Position numbers and translations under genes: made by a program. From Filosporella fistucella (lineage: Eukaryota; Ascomycota; Leotiomycetes; Helotiales): a stretch of 64,000 bases of DNA. Positions within the stretch are counted from its first letter, which is position 1. Each line of letters begins with the position of its first letter. The DNA is taken from positions 2,232,001 through 2,296,000 of the forward strand of contig JAQJZZ010000014.1 in assembly GCA_030077755.1 (NCBI GenBank), written 5' to 3'. Of this stretch, positions 34,860-47,777 are shown piece after piece. The notes beneath the pieces were generated by a model that had not been told where the DNA came from, made no database searches, and saw only the letters and a list, made by a program, of their open reading frames with translations.

Positions 34860-36680
34860 TCAATATGGAAGTAATCCTTTTGACTTGGCACCTGATCAAA
34901 GTTAGTGATGCCCGAACAAAGAGGCACATTTACTTACTGATGATGTCCAACCATTCCAAACACGGCCCTTCCCTTTGATAGCAGCGGGGATAGTTAGCTT
35001 TCCATAGCTGTTCCAATGTCCTTCTAGCCAGTTTCACATTTCCAAGACCAAAGAATATCTCCGATTTGTGTAGCAGTGCTGCAATAGCTTGACGATCCGC
35101 ACTTGTGTGAGCATGGCATCCTGCCACGAAGACTGGTGGTAAGATAGCGACGCTCGGGCATGCTTCATCAATAAAACTCATTTGAGTGACGCAAGCTATG
35201 ATCCTCGTCACTGATGTTTGCACATCGTCTTTGTGTGATGTCTTGGAGCGAGAGAAGAGCTGCAGCAGGGCCATATGATGAAGTGCCTCATCTAGTAGGA
35301 AGTAATCATATCGAGCCTGAGGCGAAAGGACTTGCTGCATTCTCGGGGAGAACTTTGGTACCCGTCTTGCAATAAGTCTTTGCACTTTGTCGATAAGAGC
35401 TTTGCATTTTTCCTGTGTTGATTCCTCTTCGTCACCGAGCAGCTCTGGAAAGTATCTTGAATTTTGGTACTCGTTGATCATTCGATTTGTTTCGTCAAAT
35501 ATTGGAAGCAGAGCTGTGGAGAAGCCCCAGAAGTCATCGATATAGTCCTCGTCGTATGCATCTGGCAGTGCCAACGGTGGACTGGTGTCAAGCATCCCGC
35601 ATGATAAAGCTATGGACTGAATCGAGATGTATAGTCGTCTCAGGACGGTCCATGTAGGTGTGGTTTGATCTTGAGTCGCCTCTCTCCATAACGCTGCTGC
35701 ACCTTGCAGGTGAATTCTCCAGGATTCCGTGTTTTCTTTATCGGAGAATATTTCTGAAAGACATAGCATCAAAGTGGTCGCCATTGAGGTTTCAGCTAGG
35801 TTGGATTCCTCACTCGAAAGCGAGAACCGAAGTTGCTTCAGACTCGATGTTCGAAAATGTTCTATTTCAACATGGGATTGCGCAAGGCCAATCGTCGACC
35901 TATGAGTTGCGGAAATGCATAGAATAGCGGCAAGAAGATGCGAGGACTGAAGTGCCATGGGCAAGAAGGTGGTGCATAGGTCATGTTGAACACCTTTGTG
36001 ACATGAAAGTGCCCCGGTGAATCCGACAAGGAAATGATCCAGTAAAGGTCTGTACGCAGCGGGAATCCATGAAAACTCGCTGGGTTGATGCTGAATGGTC
36101 ACTGTTATATCCGTGTCATTCTCTTCAGCAACCTCATCTATACTTCTGTCCGTTTGACTGTGATCGCGGCTAGCGTTTGGGAGCTGTACAATTGGAACTA
36201 GATCAGAACATGTCTCAGATTCAAATATAACTGAGTCTGGAGTAACGTGATCCAGAGGCAAGGGCGTCTCCGCCTCTGATGGTGGGGAAAGTGGGGTACA
36301 TGTCTCACTCGAAGTGGGAGAATTGCGTTGATGTGTTCCATACACAAACGAGTTGGCCGATCCTATAAGACATATCAATACCTCGTGTCTTGGTCAACGT
36401 CTTATCCAAACTTACTCCCAAGATTCTTTCTCGTTGCTGCTTCTGAAGGGTTATGAGTAGCCGCAATAACCCCCACATCCTGTCCTAGACACTTTCCAAA
36501 TGTTGACTTCTTGAATGGGCGTCCTCCCCATGATAATACCATAGCATAGCTGCACTCATGCTTTACTGACACGCAATATCCACAAGCTGGTTTCTTTTCA
36601 TCACACCTCCGACGCCGGCGGCGACATTCGTTGCATCCGGTTCGGGAGCGGCGAACTGTTGATGCTGTCTTGGGCGGCAT
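34860..36680 (-). CDS. Zn2Cys6 transcription factor
   Basis: Binuclear zinc cluster regulator. Three exons (introns 36363-36415 and 34892-34937) sum to 573 residues. The zinc cluster is N-terminal, RTGCNECRRRRRRCDEKKPACGYC...HECSY, residues about 13-44, with an unusually basic loop of arginines. It is followed by WGGRPFKKSTFGKCL, a sequence common after the cluster in one subgroup. A Ser/Thr/Pro-rich linker leads to a Fungal_trans_2 type region (YRPLLDHFLVGFTGALSCH ... LLAAILCISATH ... FDETNRMINEYQ). Without the last intron the frame would stop at DIISK; splicing replaces this with a short AKSKGLLPY end. Its nearest neighbours are a P450 (same strand, upstream) and the convergent permease; regulation of either is only a guess. 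Confidence 0.88.
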
Positions 36681-37311
36681 GGTCTCAAAGGGAGAAGAGG
36701 TATCTGCACAGAGCCTTCATGGATTATACCAAGTGGTACGATGTATGATTTAAGTTGGAGAAACACTTCATGTTGGGACGAAAGCCATTGTTAATAGAAG
36801 TGCGTATACTTTCCTTTTCGAGTCTAGCGATGAGGATTACCAATGAATGTTAGAGTCAGAGATTGCCGAAGTCGTGGTGCTTATACATTCCTTTTACGTA
36901 CTAGCGCAAGTACCCTCCTTTTGATCCGAGTCCCTGATCCGAGCCTCCTTTCTCAAAGATAACCGAAATGGATCTATAATCACAAAGAAGTTCTGGAGCG
37001 GGGCCGTAGGCCCATGATGATATCTGTAGACTAGACCTAGTATAGTGCGTCTGCATAGCGCTGAATAAGCAGCTGAATAGACTATTTGAACCCCAAAAAA
37101 AAAATCACGAAGAAACGAAAAGTAATATCAGATATTGGAAAACATAGATAGCTCGTGCTTATGGCTCTTTTCTCCCTCAACAAAAGAGCCAGGCGTAACG
37201 AATTTGGAATCTCAACTTCTCAAGTGACAAACCTTAAAGATACCTGCCTACTCATCTACTTCCACCGAAGGCAAGATACGCCGTTCCGTTCAACGACATT
37301 GGAGTCTTTTC
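36681..37311. other. Intergenic, no supported gene
   Basis: Promoter of the Zn2Cys6 gene and 3' flank of the P450 gene. Contains an A10 run near 37095. Nothing else is recognised. Confidence 0.4.
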
Positions 37312-39067
37312 CTACGTCTCAACCAACTTCTTCCTCCTGACCTCAAGCTCAGCACCCATATTGGGTGAGCAATTCACATCTGACCAAATATTCTCTGGCC
37401 TGTCAGCTTCCGTCCCCCGGTCAATTTCCTTACCTTTAAATCTGAATTCCCAACTTCTGAGCAACTCAATCAAGACGACTTTGATTTCATTACTAGCAAA
37501 GAATCTTCCAGGACATGCATGGTTTCCATGTCCGAAATTGAGAGATTCGGGGGAAGTAGTCACGAATTGGTATTTGTTTTCGTTGCCGGGAATCTTTCGT
37601 AGGTTATAAAATCGAAGACCATCAAATTGATTGAGTGGCTTAATGTTAGGTGTAGGAGCTAGTGATGGTGTGAGAGGAGAGTTGTGAACCGACCATGCGT
37701 TGAAACCGAAGCGGGTTCCAACCGGGAGGGTATGGCCTGTGGAGAGCGTAAGAGGAGCCGACACGACACGAACATTGCTTGCTGTTGAAGTATTAGAAAA
37801 GTTGTTCTGTCAAGTGAAAGGGTCTCTTACGCAGCTGCGGTGGAGTGAGTCTCTGGCTCTCTTTCAAGAAACTATCCATCTTCCACAATTTCGGCATGCT
37901 CGACTTCTTGAGTTTCATGAAACCATCCCCGTCAAGATCTTGACCATCCTCAGTGATGACTTGTTCAATCTCATCGCGCAATGGCTGAATATACTCTGGA
38001 TGGGAACATAGATCCAAAATCGCAGCGGTTGTGGCCATGGAAGTGGTATGAATGGCTGCCATGGACACTTTTACGGTCAACATATATGGGAGGATGTGGG
38101 CCAGATTACTTACATCCCATTTGATTATTTCCCAGTACCAATGGATCAGTTTTCTCGTTATCTTTTGTGTGCTTGAGAATCCACGAAATCATGGTGCCTT
38201 GCTCATCTTCTGTGTCATCTCGGTGGAGCTTCTCCCCCTCTACTTTGGAAATTTGGGCGTCCAAAATGGGTTTCAACAACTCCCCTCCTCTCTTCTTGAA
38301 TTGCCAAAGCCTCTTAACTTCGGGAATGAATGGTACCACGAAAGGCTTAAGATACTCAGGATATTTATTGATTGCATCTTTCGCTGCAACACAGTAGAAG
38401 GTGAACATTATTGTCGCTTGAATCCATTCCTCGTCGCGACTTAATGGCCGTCCAACGAAAACACGACCACTCAATAATGCGACGATACGAGTCATCTTCG
38501 AATAGAGACTGAGAGGTGTCCAGTCCTGACCCTGGCCGAATTCTTTGTCAAAAGCATATCGGACCTCTTCTTGTAAATCGTCAAGTGTGCTTGCGATATG
38601 TCTCGTGAGGTCAACCTTTACTGCTTGGTGCACCTCCGGTCCCTCGTTGCCAATGCCGGTATATTTCGAAGAGAAAGCGCGACGAATATCCTGCATGAAT
38701 GATACCTTACTCTCAGGTAGGTTTCTAACCTCATTGATTGTTGAGATGGGTAAAATGACAAGAGGCGGCGAAGTTTGGAGTATGAAAGGACTATCTGGGT
38801 ACTACAGGGAAAGGTAGTGGTGAGCCTCCGATATAGTTGTTCCCGAAGCTGCAGGATGCTTACTTTCAATGACCCCTCAAGCAAGGCTTGCCTTTGGTCC
38901 TTGCTTTGGGGAGATCCGACGACCGGTAAATCGAGCTTTTTGGGACGAGTCAATAGAAATCGGATAAAGCTAACAAGTAACAGAAAGGTTGCACCGCTCA
39001 AAAGGAGAGGAGAACCCAGAGCAAAGTCTTTCAGACTGGAACAGGACATTTTCGAATGCACTGCCAT
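37312..39067 (-). CDS. Cytochrome P450 monooxygenase
   Basis: Membrane-anchored haem-thiolate monooxygenase. Four exons (introns 38802-38863, 38068-38113, 37782-37830) sum to 532 residues. Seen: an N-terminal anchor (LLLSGATFLLLVSFIRFLL), I-helix region MAAIHTTSMATT, K-helix ExxR in FLKESQR, and the haem loop FGHGNHACPGRFFA with the cysteine ligand. The I-helix AIHTTS replaces the common AGxDTT, as in the fungal ent-kaurene-oxidase-like and CYP68-like groups, which the overall sequence (RIVALLSGRVFVGRPLSRDEEW) also recalls. Such enzymes often oxidise terpenoids, but no terpene cyclase or polyketide synthase gene is in this window. The second ATG (39049) is an alternative start. Substrate unknown. 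Confidence 0.93.
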
Positions 39068-41823
39068 GGTGGGCTTGAGAGCAATTTGAGACTGATCTTG
39101 CAGTCTCCCTGATGTGTGGCTGAACTTATGTATGACAAGAATGTAAATTCAATGTATGGTGCTGGAGAGTGCGAGAAGGATTGTGGAAGTATTAGGAAAA
39201 GCGAAATAGAAGAATATAAGAGGTTGAGACCGATTTCTGGAAATATCTTGGACAAATGTCAGGTGGCCGAGCTCATCCCTTCCACTGACACTTGCGATGT
39301 GCAAGACATACTTATCGAAGATCATCATCTATCGGACCACTTTTGCAGTCCAAATACCGAATAACCGCCGTCTAATTCGCTGGAACTAGATTTCGCATCG
39401 ATACACCCGCATCCACTCTGTTTGAGATGGCAGATGGCATACATCGTATTCGGGAAGTTTTCGCACATATGACATTCTTATTCGATAAATCAACGACATC
39501 CGGCAGATCTCCCACCTCATAACCTGGGGTAACGTCGGCCGGCACTTGAGCTTCCGAGCGCCATAACCTAAATTTGTGCAATTGATATCACCCAAAGGTA
39601 TTGGCATCCTGAATGAATCCACCTGATGATGCATCTTGCATACGAACACGACGGGGTCAAGCATTGTACAGTACAGTACATGGCGATGAAAATGCGACAT
39701 TGCTTGACTTCATCTCGAGGCATTTCAATATTTCAAATGCCACATGAACACTTCCCAAGTTTCAGTATTCTCACTGGTGAGTTGTTCTCCATATATGAAC
39801 TCGAAACAATCGTCGGAAGTCAGATATACTTTCGCTTCAAAATAGAGTGCTGACGGCAAGGGAAATCCTCCGAAACATCCAACGCCATGGCGTTCCACTT
39901 CCTTTCGCCAAGTATTTCGACGATGGATAAAAAGGCTCATATCCACCTTCATGACTCTGTGTTACTTGAAATCCCTTTCCTAGAGTCCGGCCGTTGAGTC
40001 TTGTGGCACCAAGATCAGCGCTTCAAAGTCTGATGCTGCATACGAAAACGAGAGAGGGGTGCATATGTGCATAAAATCAAAAGGAGGGCAAGGTTCCGAA
40101 CAGTGTGAGTTCGATATCTCATCTTGGCTTTGCGGTGCCTTCAGTCATGCTCTCCATAATTGTTCGTGTTTCTCAAGTGAGAGATGATTTTTAAGACTTC
40201 ACATCCTGTTGGACGATAGTCAATCAGATAGCCTCATCACGTGATTTCAACTTTATTCCTAGGTAAGTCTTAGCTGCAAGTGCTCCCGATGACCTCAGGT
40301 GAAATCTATATTCTATGTCTAGTAGGACTCGTGTTATTTTATTGAACTTCTTTTGCTGGAATTCTTATAGGCCTGTTGGAAGAATATTATATGACACGAT
40401 CATATGATTAAAGTGTGGCCAAGTGCACAAGAATCTTCGATTCCAAGCCATTCTCGGGATAGTTACTACAATCTCCATATAGTAATTCTTTGGAATTGGG
40501 CTAGGGATTTCTTCTTGGTTGACGTCGATTCGAGGAAACTATCCTGAACAGCACCTGGGAAGGTTGTACTCGGCAGGTTTACCAAATTGACAATGCCCAT
40601 CACCGTTCTTAGCAGAAACTATGATTGAGCTCCAGAGCAGGCCTTTACTATACACAGGGGTCATACCACTTCCATGAGCTGTTCTATTTGTTGACCAACT
40701 TCCTGATAACCACGATCTTCGCCGTACATGCAAATATTTCCAACGCCTCATTACAGCAGCGTAAGTACCTCAATGGAACCATTTTGGATATTTGCTCAAG
40801 AGTCACAGATATTGCCCTATGTTAGTTGTGTTCGTTGGGAATGCAAAGCAGCTTTTGAAAGGTAGCAAGGCGCCTAATGTGGACCGAGCAAACTAACAAG
40901 AAAGACAATACATCTTGTGTCGACTATTGGGTGTAACCAATGATGTTATTGCAAAACTAGTATTGTATTGATTTATTTTGAGTTATAAATGCATTTGAGT
41001 TATCCTTCTAGTACTTCCGAGATACTGTGCAAAAGATCTTCATAGGCAAGCAAGGATTCTTTTCTAAGAGATTTGAAGTCAGATCTAACAAGGGACAAAC
41101 AAAGTGAAGTCACATGACACTTTCCATTGTACAATTAGAAACATGGGGATGGAAGTTTCTTCTAACAGAAGTACAACAGTTATGGATCCTCTGAAATTGA
41201 GGATATCACTTCAACTGAGGAACACTCTAAGTTACTTTCCAAGCGAGCCGTTACAAGCCATCGGAGATCTCTTGGGTCTGAGGCAACGTTTTGCCAAGAT
41301 TGCCAAGTCATGCAAGTGTCGTGTATGCAAACCGCAAGCTTCACGTAAGCAGAGGCACAGCAAATGCTGCCATAGATCTTTGGATTTTCAGATTAATGGA
41401 CGAGAGCTGAAGCATTGGCGTGGTCAGCTACACCCCTGAATACCGAGGTAGGTCCTATTCTGTTCAATGATAATCTGGTACTGGTATCATACAAAAAGAG
41501 TCGAATTCTACATGTTGCATGGTAGCTTCAGCTGAGGGAGTGGAGCCCCTAAATCGGCTTCATTAAGGAAATGTGTTCCAGAATTAAAGCCCCCTTGACG
41601 TCCATTCTCAGGATCGTAATCTGATCCAGCTTTATGTTATATGTCAAAGATAAAAGTTCACAATACTCGATTTTGTTTCTCTGCTGATCCCTGCTGAGCC
41701 TTGCTCGTGCACAGTCCTTTCCCCAGGTTCACGCTCCCTGATAGTTAAAACTCTCATGAAGTTGTCAATAATAAGTTTGCACTCACCATATAAGCCTTTC
41801 TCCTCCATTTGCAGCTGTACACA
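39068..41823. other. 2.7-kb gene-poor region
   Basis: Only short open frames without recognised domains or consistent splice patterns (for example minus-strand frames at 39386-39700 and 40539-40751, plus-strand 41104-41439). A perfect ATCACGTGAT palindrome lies at 40236-40245. Could hold an unrecognised degraded gene; none is supported. Confidence 0.45.
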
Positions 41824-43304
41824 ATGATACGGCGAAGAACTCATGTGAGATCTCGAAAAGGTTGCATGACATGTAAAGAACGACATGTTCGATGCGATGA
41901 ACGGCTCCCTTATTGGTATGTGTAGCTTGACACACTTCACTATAAGAGCACCTTCTAGCATTGGAAGATCAGCCACACAAGTGGAGCTAGTTGAAAAGTC
42001 TCCGGCAAGAAGTACTAACACTCGTTTAGTAGAAATTGTCTACGCCTAGGCCGACCCTGCAGGTACACGGAAGAAGTTGCCGAAACACAAACCTCACTGA
42101 TGACACTATCAAGCTCAAGTAGCACACCAGATTCAGATCAAGTTGTATCACAGCAGGCATGGATAGCCAGAGTATTACCTCAAAGTTTCACTCTCTACTA
42201 TTGCCCCCCTCAACACCGTGATATACCATCAGGGACGATATGGATAATTCAGCAAGCTGGTGAAATAACTAGACATCGGCCCATGCCTCGTAGTTGTCTA
42301 CTCACAATTGTCCAAAACTATATTCCTAGGTAATATACAGTGAATTTAGTTGGCTGTCTTGAATGTTTTGACTGATAGCAGCCCCCAGATACAATTTTCT
42401 TGCCGCGGAACATCGCTGTGTACGCAACGCTCTTATTAGCTTCGCAGCTTTCCAACACTGGCAAGCCACCGAAAGCCGCGAGTCTAAAGCTGTGTGTATC
42501 AGCCATACATGTCAAGCGTTGAAGGATCTACAGCAAGAAACGGCAACCTTTGGATCCCATAATGCCGATGCGGTTGTAACAGCTTCGATATTCCTTGCTG
42601 GGACAGCTCAAAGCTGGTCAGTCCTCCTTGATGTCTCAAATTGATGTTAGAATAAAACTTAATCTCTCATAGGGAACAATTTGGTGTATTTGTAGACGGA
42701 TACTCCAGAGTTTGTCATTCGCTCCAAAAGGTGAAGCTGCTAATATTCATAGGCTCTGACTCAGATGGCGGAGAACAATTTCCCCACTATATATCCGGAC
42801 TTTAATAGAATCACGGATCACTTACAGATGAGAAGATTTTCCATGCTTGCGACACCAAACAACACTCCTCTTCCAAGGGATAAGATCGTAATGGCAGAGA
42901 AAGTCAAAATCGTCCAAAAATCAGTACCAAACGTTATTCAGCTACTCGGCATTCAGAGATGGCGAGCGACAGGATTCGAAGATCTTGAGAGATTGGTCAA
43001 TTCAATCAGCAATGCACTCAATCAGGATTGTGATATTGAGACATTCCATAAAACATCTTGGCTTCGCACTTGGCTTTTCTGGATGGACTTGAGACGGACA
43101 GCTGGCGGTGATGAGCAGCTTCTCCTAACATCACTTTTCTATCTATTAGTATTGGCCATAGTGCCACTTTTTCCAACCAGGTATTGCGTTTCGATGGTGG
43201 ATATTTGTTGCAGTAAGATTAAGAATGCACAAGAATCATTTACTAGAGAGGAAATAAAGGAATTCGGGGTGCTTGATATTCTTGAAAGAATACGATGGGA
43301 GTAA
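41824..43304 (+). CDS. Zn2Cys6 transcription factor
   Basis: Zinc-cluster regulator in four or five short exons. The zinc cluster is split by a 114-base intron (41916-42029): GCMTCKERHVRCDERLPYC joins RNCLRLGRPCRY, giving all six cysteines. Further introns at 42330-42388 and 42617-42672 are clear. The next junction is ambiguous. A 22-base segment, 42731-42752 (GTGAAG...TAATATTCATAG), has to be removed to enter the final exon (MAENNFPTIYPDFNRI) and would give 409 residues. A 61-base intron (42692-42752) also works and gives 396. The C-terminal part (FRITDHLQMRRFSM-like, RTWLFWMDLRRTAGGDEQLLLT) resembles the regulatory region of sterol-uptake-type zinc-cluster proteins only loosely. Target genes are unknown. 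Confidence 0.75.
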
Positions 43305-43896
43305 GAATGATCTTTAAAACGGTTCTTCAATCCCACTTTTTTATATGCCACCCTCACTGTAGAATGCGTTGCAAGTGACCACAAGCCTCACACGTGGAAA
43401 GATGAAAGGAAGGACTTAAATAACCTCGAGCCCGTATATCAAAGTCAAAGAATCTGATGGCCAATCTTTTTCTCTCCAAATCTCTGTTCTCTTTAGGTAA
43501 TGTTGATGATCAGGTTGAATGTTATTGGCTCGATTCATTTCCTATACGACACCTGCATAAATCATCTGTGAGGCTTTCAGCAGGATATTTTGAACGCCTC
43601 ACAGAACGCCACCCCCTACGAGAATGGCAGCAATTGTTTCTGTAGTCCAATCACTATCTCTGGAAAGTAAGCTACTGTCTAGACGACACTTGCATAGGTT
43701 CCAACCCCCTGGTTTATTTGGAACAACAGCTCAAAGAATGATTCAACCCAGTAACTGAAAATGCTAAATCATCTCCACCGCTTTCCTACTCATCTCCTGC
43801 CCCTTCTCGAACTTTATAAACTCCCAGCCCTCCATTCTCACAGTACTTCAAATATTCTTAACAGACTATCACCACAGTTCGACATCAACCACAAAC
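43305..43896. other. Intergenic, no supported gene
   Basis: Promoter of the GPI-anchored protein. The last 100 bases are C-rich with many CTCC and CACC runs. No gene seen. Confidence 0.4.
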
Positions 43897-44985
43897 ATGC
43901 ACCTCCTCACCATCAGCAGCTTTCTCTCCCTTGTCACCCCTCTCCTCGCTCAACGCCCAGGCAACATCTCAATCTGCGACCACTACACCACATCCATATT
44001 CGGTCTCAACACCGCCCCAAACGAAAAACTTCTCATCACATTGCTCATGAACACAGTTGTTCTGGGCAGCTACACGACGCCCAACAACAGCGTCAAAGTT
44101 GATGGTATTGCCGCCCCCGGTACCTATAATGGCACAAGCATTACTCTCCTTCACTACTTTACAGGAGAGCTCTTGAGTACCAATCCATACAATGGGAGCG
44201 CTGTTGGTGTGAGTAAATTGTTCTTGGATGATGGAGGTGCGACCGCATTGCAGATGAATAAAAGCAGCAATGGGAATCCGGCTTCCGCGCAAACGTAAGT
44301 TTCATCGTTCATTCATCTCCGGCGGTAACTTCTGGAAATTTAACTCAATATAGGCATCTCTTGTCCCATATTTATGAATGGTTTGGCGTCCTTCTCGGCT
44401 GCTCATTGCAAGGTGGGACGGAGTTTCCAACCTACGACGGAGTGAAAAGCATGTATGAAGTGCATCGGTATGCCTCTCTTTGTATAATACTTCTTGGCCC
44501 CGGAAAGCAATCGTAGTAACAGTTTGAAAAGATTCATGAACCTAGATCTCTACCAGCTCGAATTCTTCGTCAAGCAAGTTGTGGATTCTTCCTCTGCCCT
44601 CGGCTTCTCAAAGTCTGATTCTGCTACCATCGCTACTCTCTTAGCCCCGTTCAACACCCGCTGCTCTCCTCCCTTCTCCGTCAAAGGCATCAGCACGGAA
44701 CCTGAATTGCAGAGCTGTTGTGTTGCGGCCAGTTGCCCACTCGATGTGAAGGGTGATTGTAGTATCTACCCAGAGAATGGCGTAGCAATCATTCCAAAGA
44801 ATATTACGGAGACCGCGACGGTCAACCAGAGTGGGTCATCTACAGCCAGTGGGGCTCTTCCAACAAAAACTGGAACTACAACGAGTATAGCTGCCAATTT
44901 GGAGATGGGAAGTGAAGGTACAGGAATTTTTGGGTTGGTCTTTGGCCTGGCTGGAGCTATACTTGTGGCTTATTCTGGACTTTGA
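43897..44985 (+). CDS. GPI-anchored secreted protein, unknown function
   Basis: Three exons (introns 44295-44353 and 44468-44522) sum to 324 residues. Seen: signal peptide MHLLTISSFLSLVTPLLAQ, at least four potential N-glycosylation sites, a cysteine-bearing central domain (GVLLGCSL, TRCSPPFSVKG, LQSCCVAASCPLDVKGDC), a Ser/Thr-rich spacer (SGSSTASGALPTKTGTTTS), and a C-terminal hydrophobic tail (IFGLVFGLAGAILVAYSGL) typical of GPI attachment. Similar proteins are widespread in ascomycetes without assigned function. A cell-wall or plasma-membrane surface location is predicted. Confidence 0.82.
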
Positions 44986-45632
44986 GGCTATCACAGAAAC
45001 TCATGTTTGGATAGCAGGGCAGATATGCGAGGTGGTACGACAAGCACAGAAGGATGAGGCTGTGCAGTCTACTATCCCAAAATTTTATTAGTTCTTCATA
45101 GCAATATATCAAGGGGACTGTGTCTGTGCATATATATACTTTGCGTTTGTGTAAACCACCCCCCAAGTCTCAAAGTTTTAATGCTTACTACTCCTTGAGG
45201 ATAATCGATTGGCAGCGAAGACTTTGGGGATTGTAAGTTATAAAACCAAGCCTGATCCTATGAATTAATTGAATAGGCGTATTAGTTATTTCACAAGTAT
45301 TACTCACGACCTATAGCCATAATCTCAGGCATTGAACGTCGTGATACTATTTCATCTCCCAAGTCCCGTTAAATGACTGAAAGTCCGGTGAGCTATAGGT
45401 AAGATCAAATCTTTTTTAATAGAAATATAAATAACAATATCCTACTTGTTAGTATATTTGGTTTATATGAAGCTGTGATATCGAAAGAGGATGAGTAAAG
45501 GATAACTATATATATACTCGAAAGTAGTAAGACTAGATTCGAACCTAATCACAAATTTCTATATACAAATTCTTGACATACTTATAACTCTTCCTCGAAA
45601 GCCAGCCCCTTTTGATGCTTATATACATTGCT
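44986..45632. other. AT-rich intergenic region between convergent genes
   Basis: No gene, repeat or RNA recognised. Probably 3' flanks only. Confidence 0.45.
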
Positions 45633-46442
<810 letters not shown>

Positions 46443-46471
46443 TCAGACCCGAGAGAAGATTGAGAGCCGTG

Positions 46472-46477
46472 CTTATA
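46472..46477 (-). promoter_or_regulatory. TATA-like element of the xylanase gene
   Basis: TATAAG on the minus strand about 70 bases upstream of the xylanase ATG. A GGCTAA motif, the core bound by Xyr1/XlnR-type xylanase activators, lies at 46772-46777 on the opposite strand, about 370 bases upstream. Confidence 0.35.
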
Positions 46478-47777
46478 AGGTATGGGCGACCTAGCTTATA
46501 TCGTCAAGCTCCCCTCACTATCGCCAAGATAAGGTTCCGCATTTCATATAAAAAAACTTTATATCTTTCAGCCTGAGTAGAATGCCGATCACATCCAGTC
46601 GTCCGCAAATGGAACAGGCGGGACAGGGTAAGTTGTAGTTCTAATATCCATATTGCCTGCAAGTGTTCTTCGCCAAATTGCTTGGGTGGCGGGGGTTCTC
46701 CATCCGGATCGATATGACATTGAGAAGTCCTCTAGTTGCGAGGGATAAAAGATACTATAGTCCCAGGGACCGGCTAATTACACAATTTTCAGATAGAAAG
46801 ATTATCTTCATCATTTTAACTTTATAAGACTCAAGCTAAAGCACATCGAGTTGCATATTCATCGCTCCAGATCAGGTGACATATCATCGCCTGACAAAAC
46901 GTGAGATAGCACTCCTAATCAATTGCCCTGATCTACTTCGCGCTTTCATTCCAAATTGAAATCCAAAAGTATTAGGAAACTGTTCTTAACCTTGTATCTC
47001 CTAGAAATGTAAAGAAGTTGAGGTATGCATCAAAGTTCCAAGTCATATCGTGAACTTCGCGCCGTAATAATTACGAAAAATCTTTGTCTTATGCACAGCT
47101 ATTCCGAGAAGTCTAACTATAGCTGGAGATTTCTACAGGTGGATAACCATATTTAGTTTAGGCATCGTTGAACCTGTGACGAACTCCCAAACCGTTTCTG
47201 CACCGTGGTAGACGAGAAATAATTGTTTAGAGCTCGGTAAAATAGGGGGCGGGGTAAAGTCTACACGGCTTGGGTAGGAATATCACACTAAAAAAAGAAA
47301 TAGCAAAAAGAATTACACCTTTTACGACACAGGCCATCATGATATCATACTCGGAACGTGCAAAAAAATCAGAAAACTGAAAATTCTTTTGATTAATCTC
47401 CTCTCGCTCCTGTCTATCTACCCTAAGTGTGCCCAAAAAGCATCCCATTGTGGCGCATCATCCATCACGCATCACCATCACCATGAATCATCTCCAAATC
47501 AGCGCGCTCATCATGCATGGTACGCAACCCCTATGTACAAACACCATGTTATTCCCGTTACCGCCAACGCCGTAATGCAATGCTTCTGTCCCTTATTTCT
47601 GTCCTCAGCTGGAGGTGGAAAAGAGAGAATGGACTCCTATCGTATCATCATGCCACCACCCTGAAAAATGGGGGCTTAATTATATAGCTCTGTGTGGGTA
47701 TTGGGCCAGTGTGTGAGAAATGCCGTAGGTTGCGGTAAAAATATTCTTGCTGTCGCGCAAAAATTTAGTAGCTAGGC
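46478..47777. other. Intergenic, no supported gene
   Basis: Upstream region of the xylanase and 3' flank of APC3. A plus-strand frame with five His codons (47389-47664) has no other coding character. Nothing else is seen. Confidence 0.45.

Noticed and set aside
22881..39067. Classical secondary-metabolite gene cluster
   Set aside because: No polyketide synthase, peptide synthetase, terpene cyclase or prenyltransferase gene is present; only tailoring-type enzymes and regulators.
39386..39700. Minus-strand frame in the gap after the P450
   Set aside because: No domain, overlapped by other frames, no consistent exon joining.
47389..47664. Plus-strand frame with a run of five histidines
   Set aside because: It comes from a simple CATCAC repeat; the rest has no coding character.
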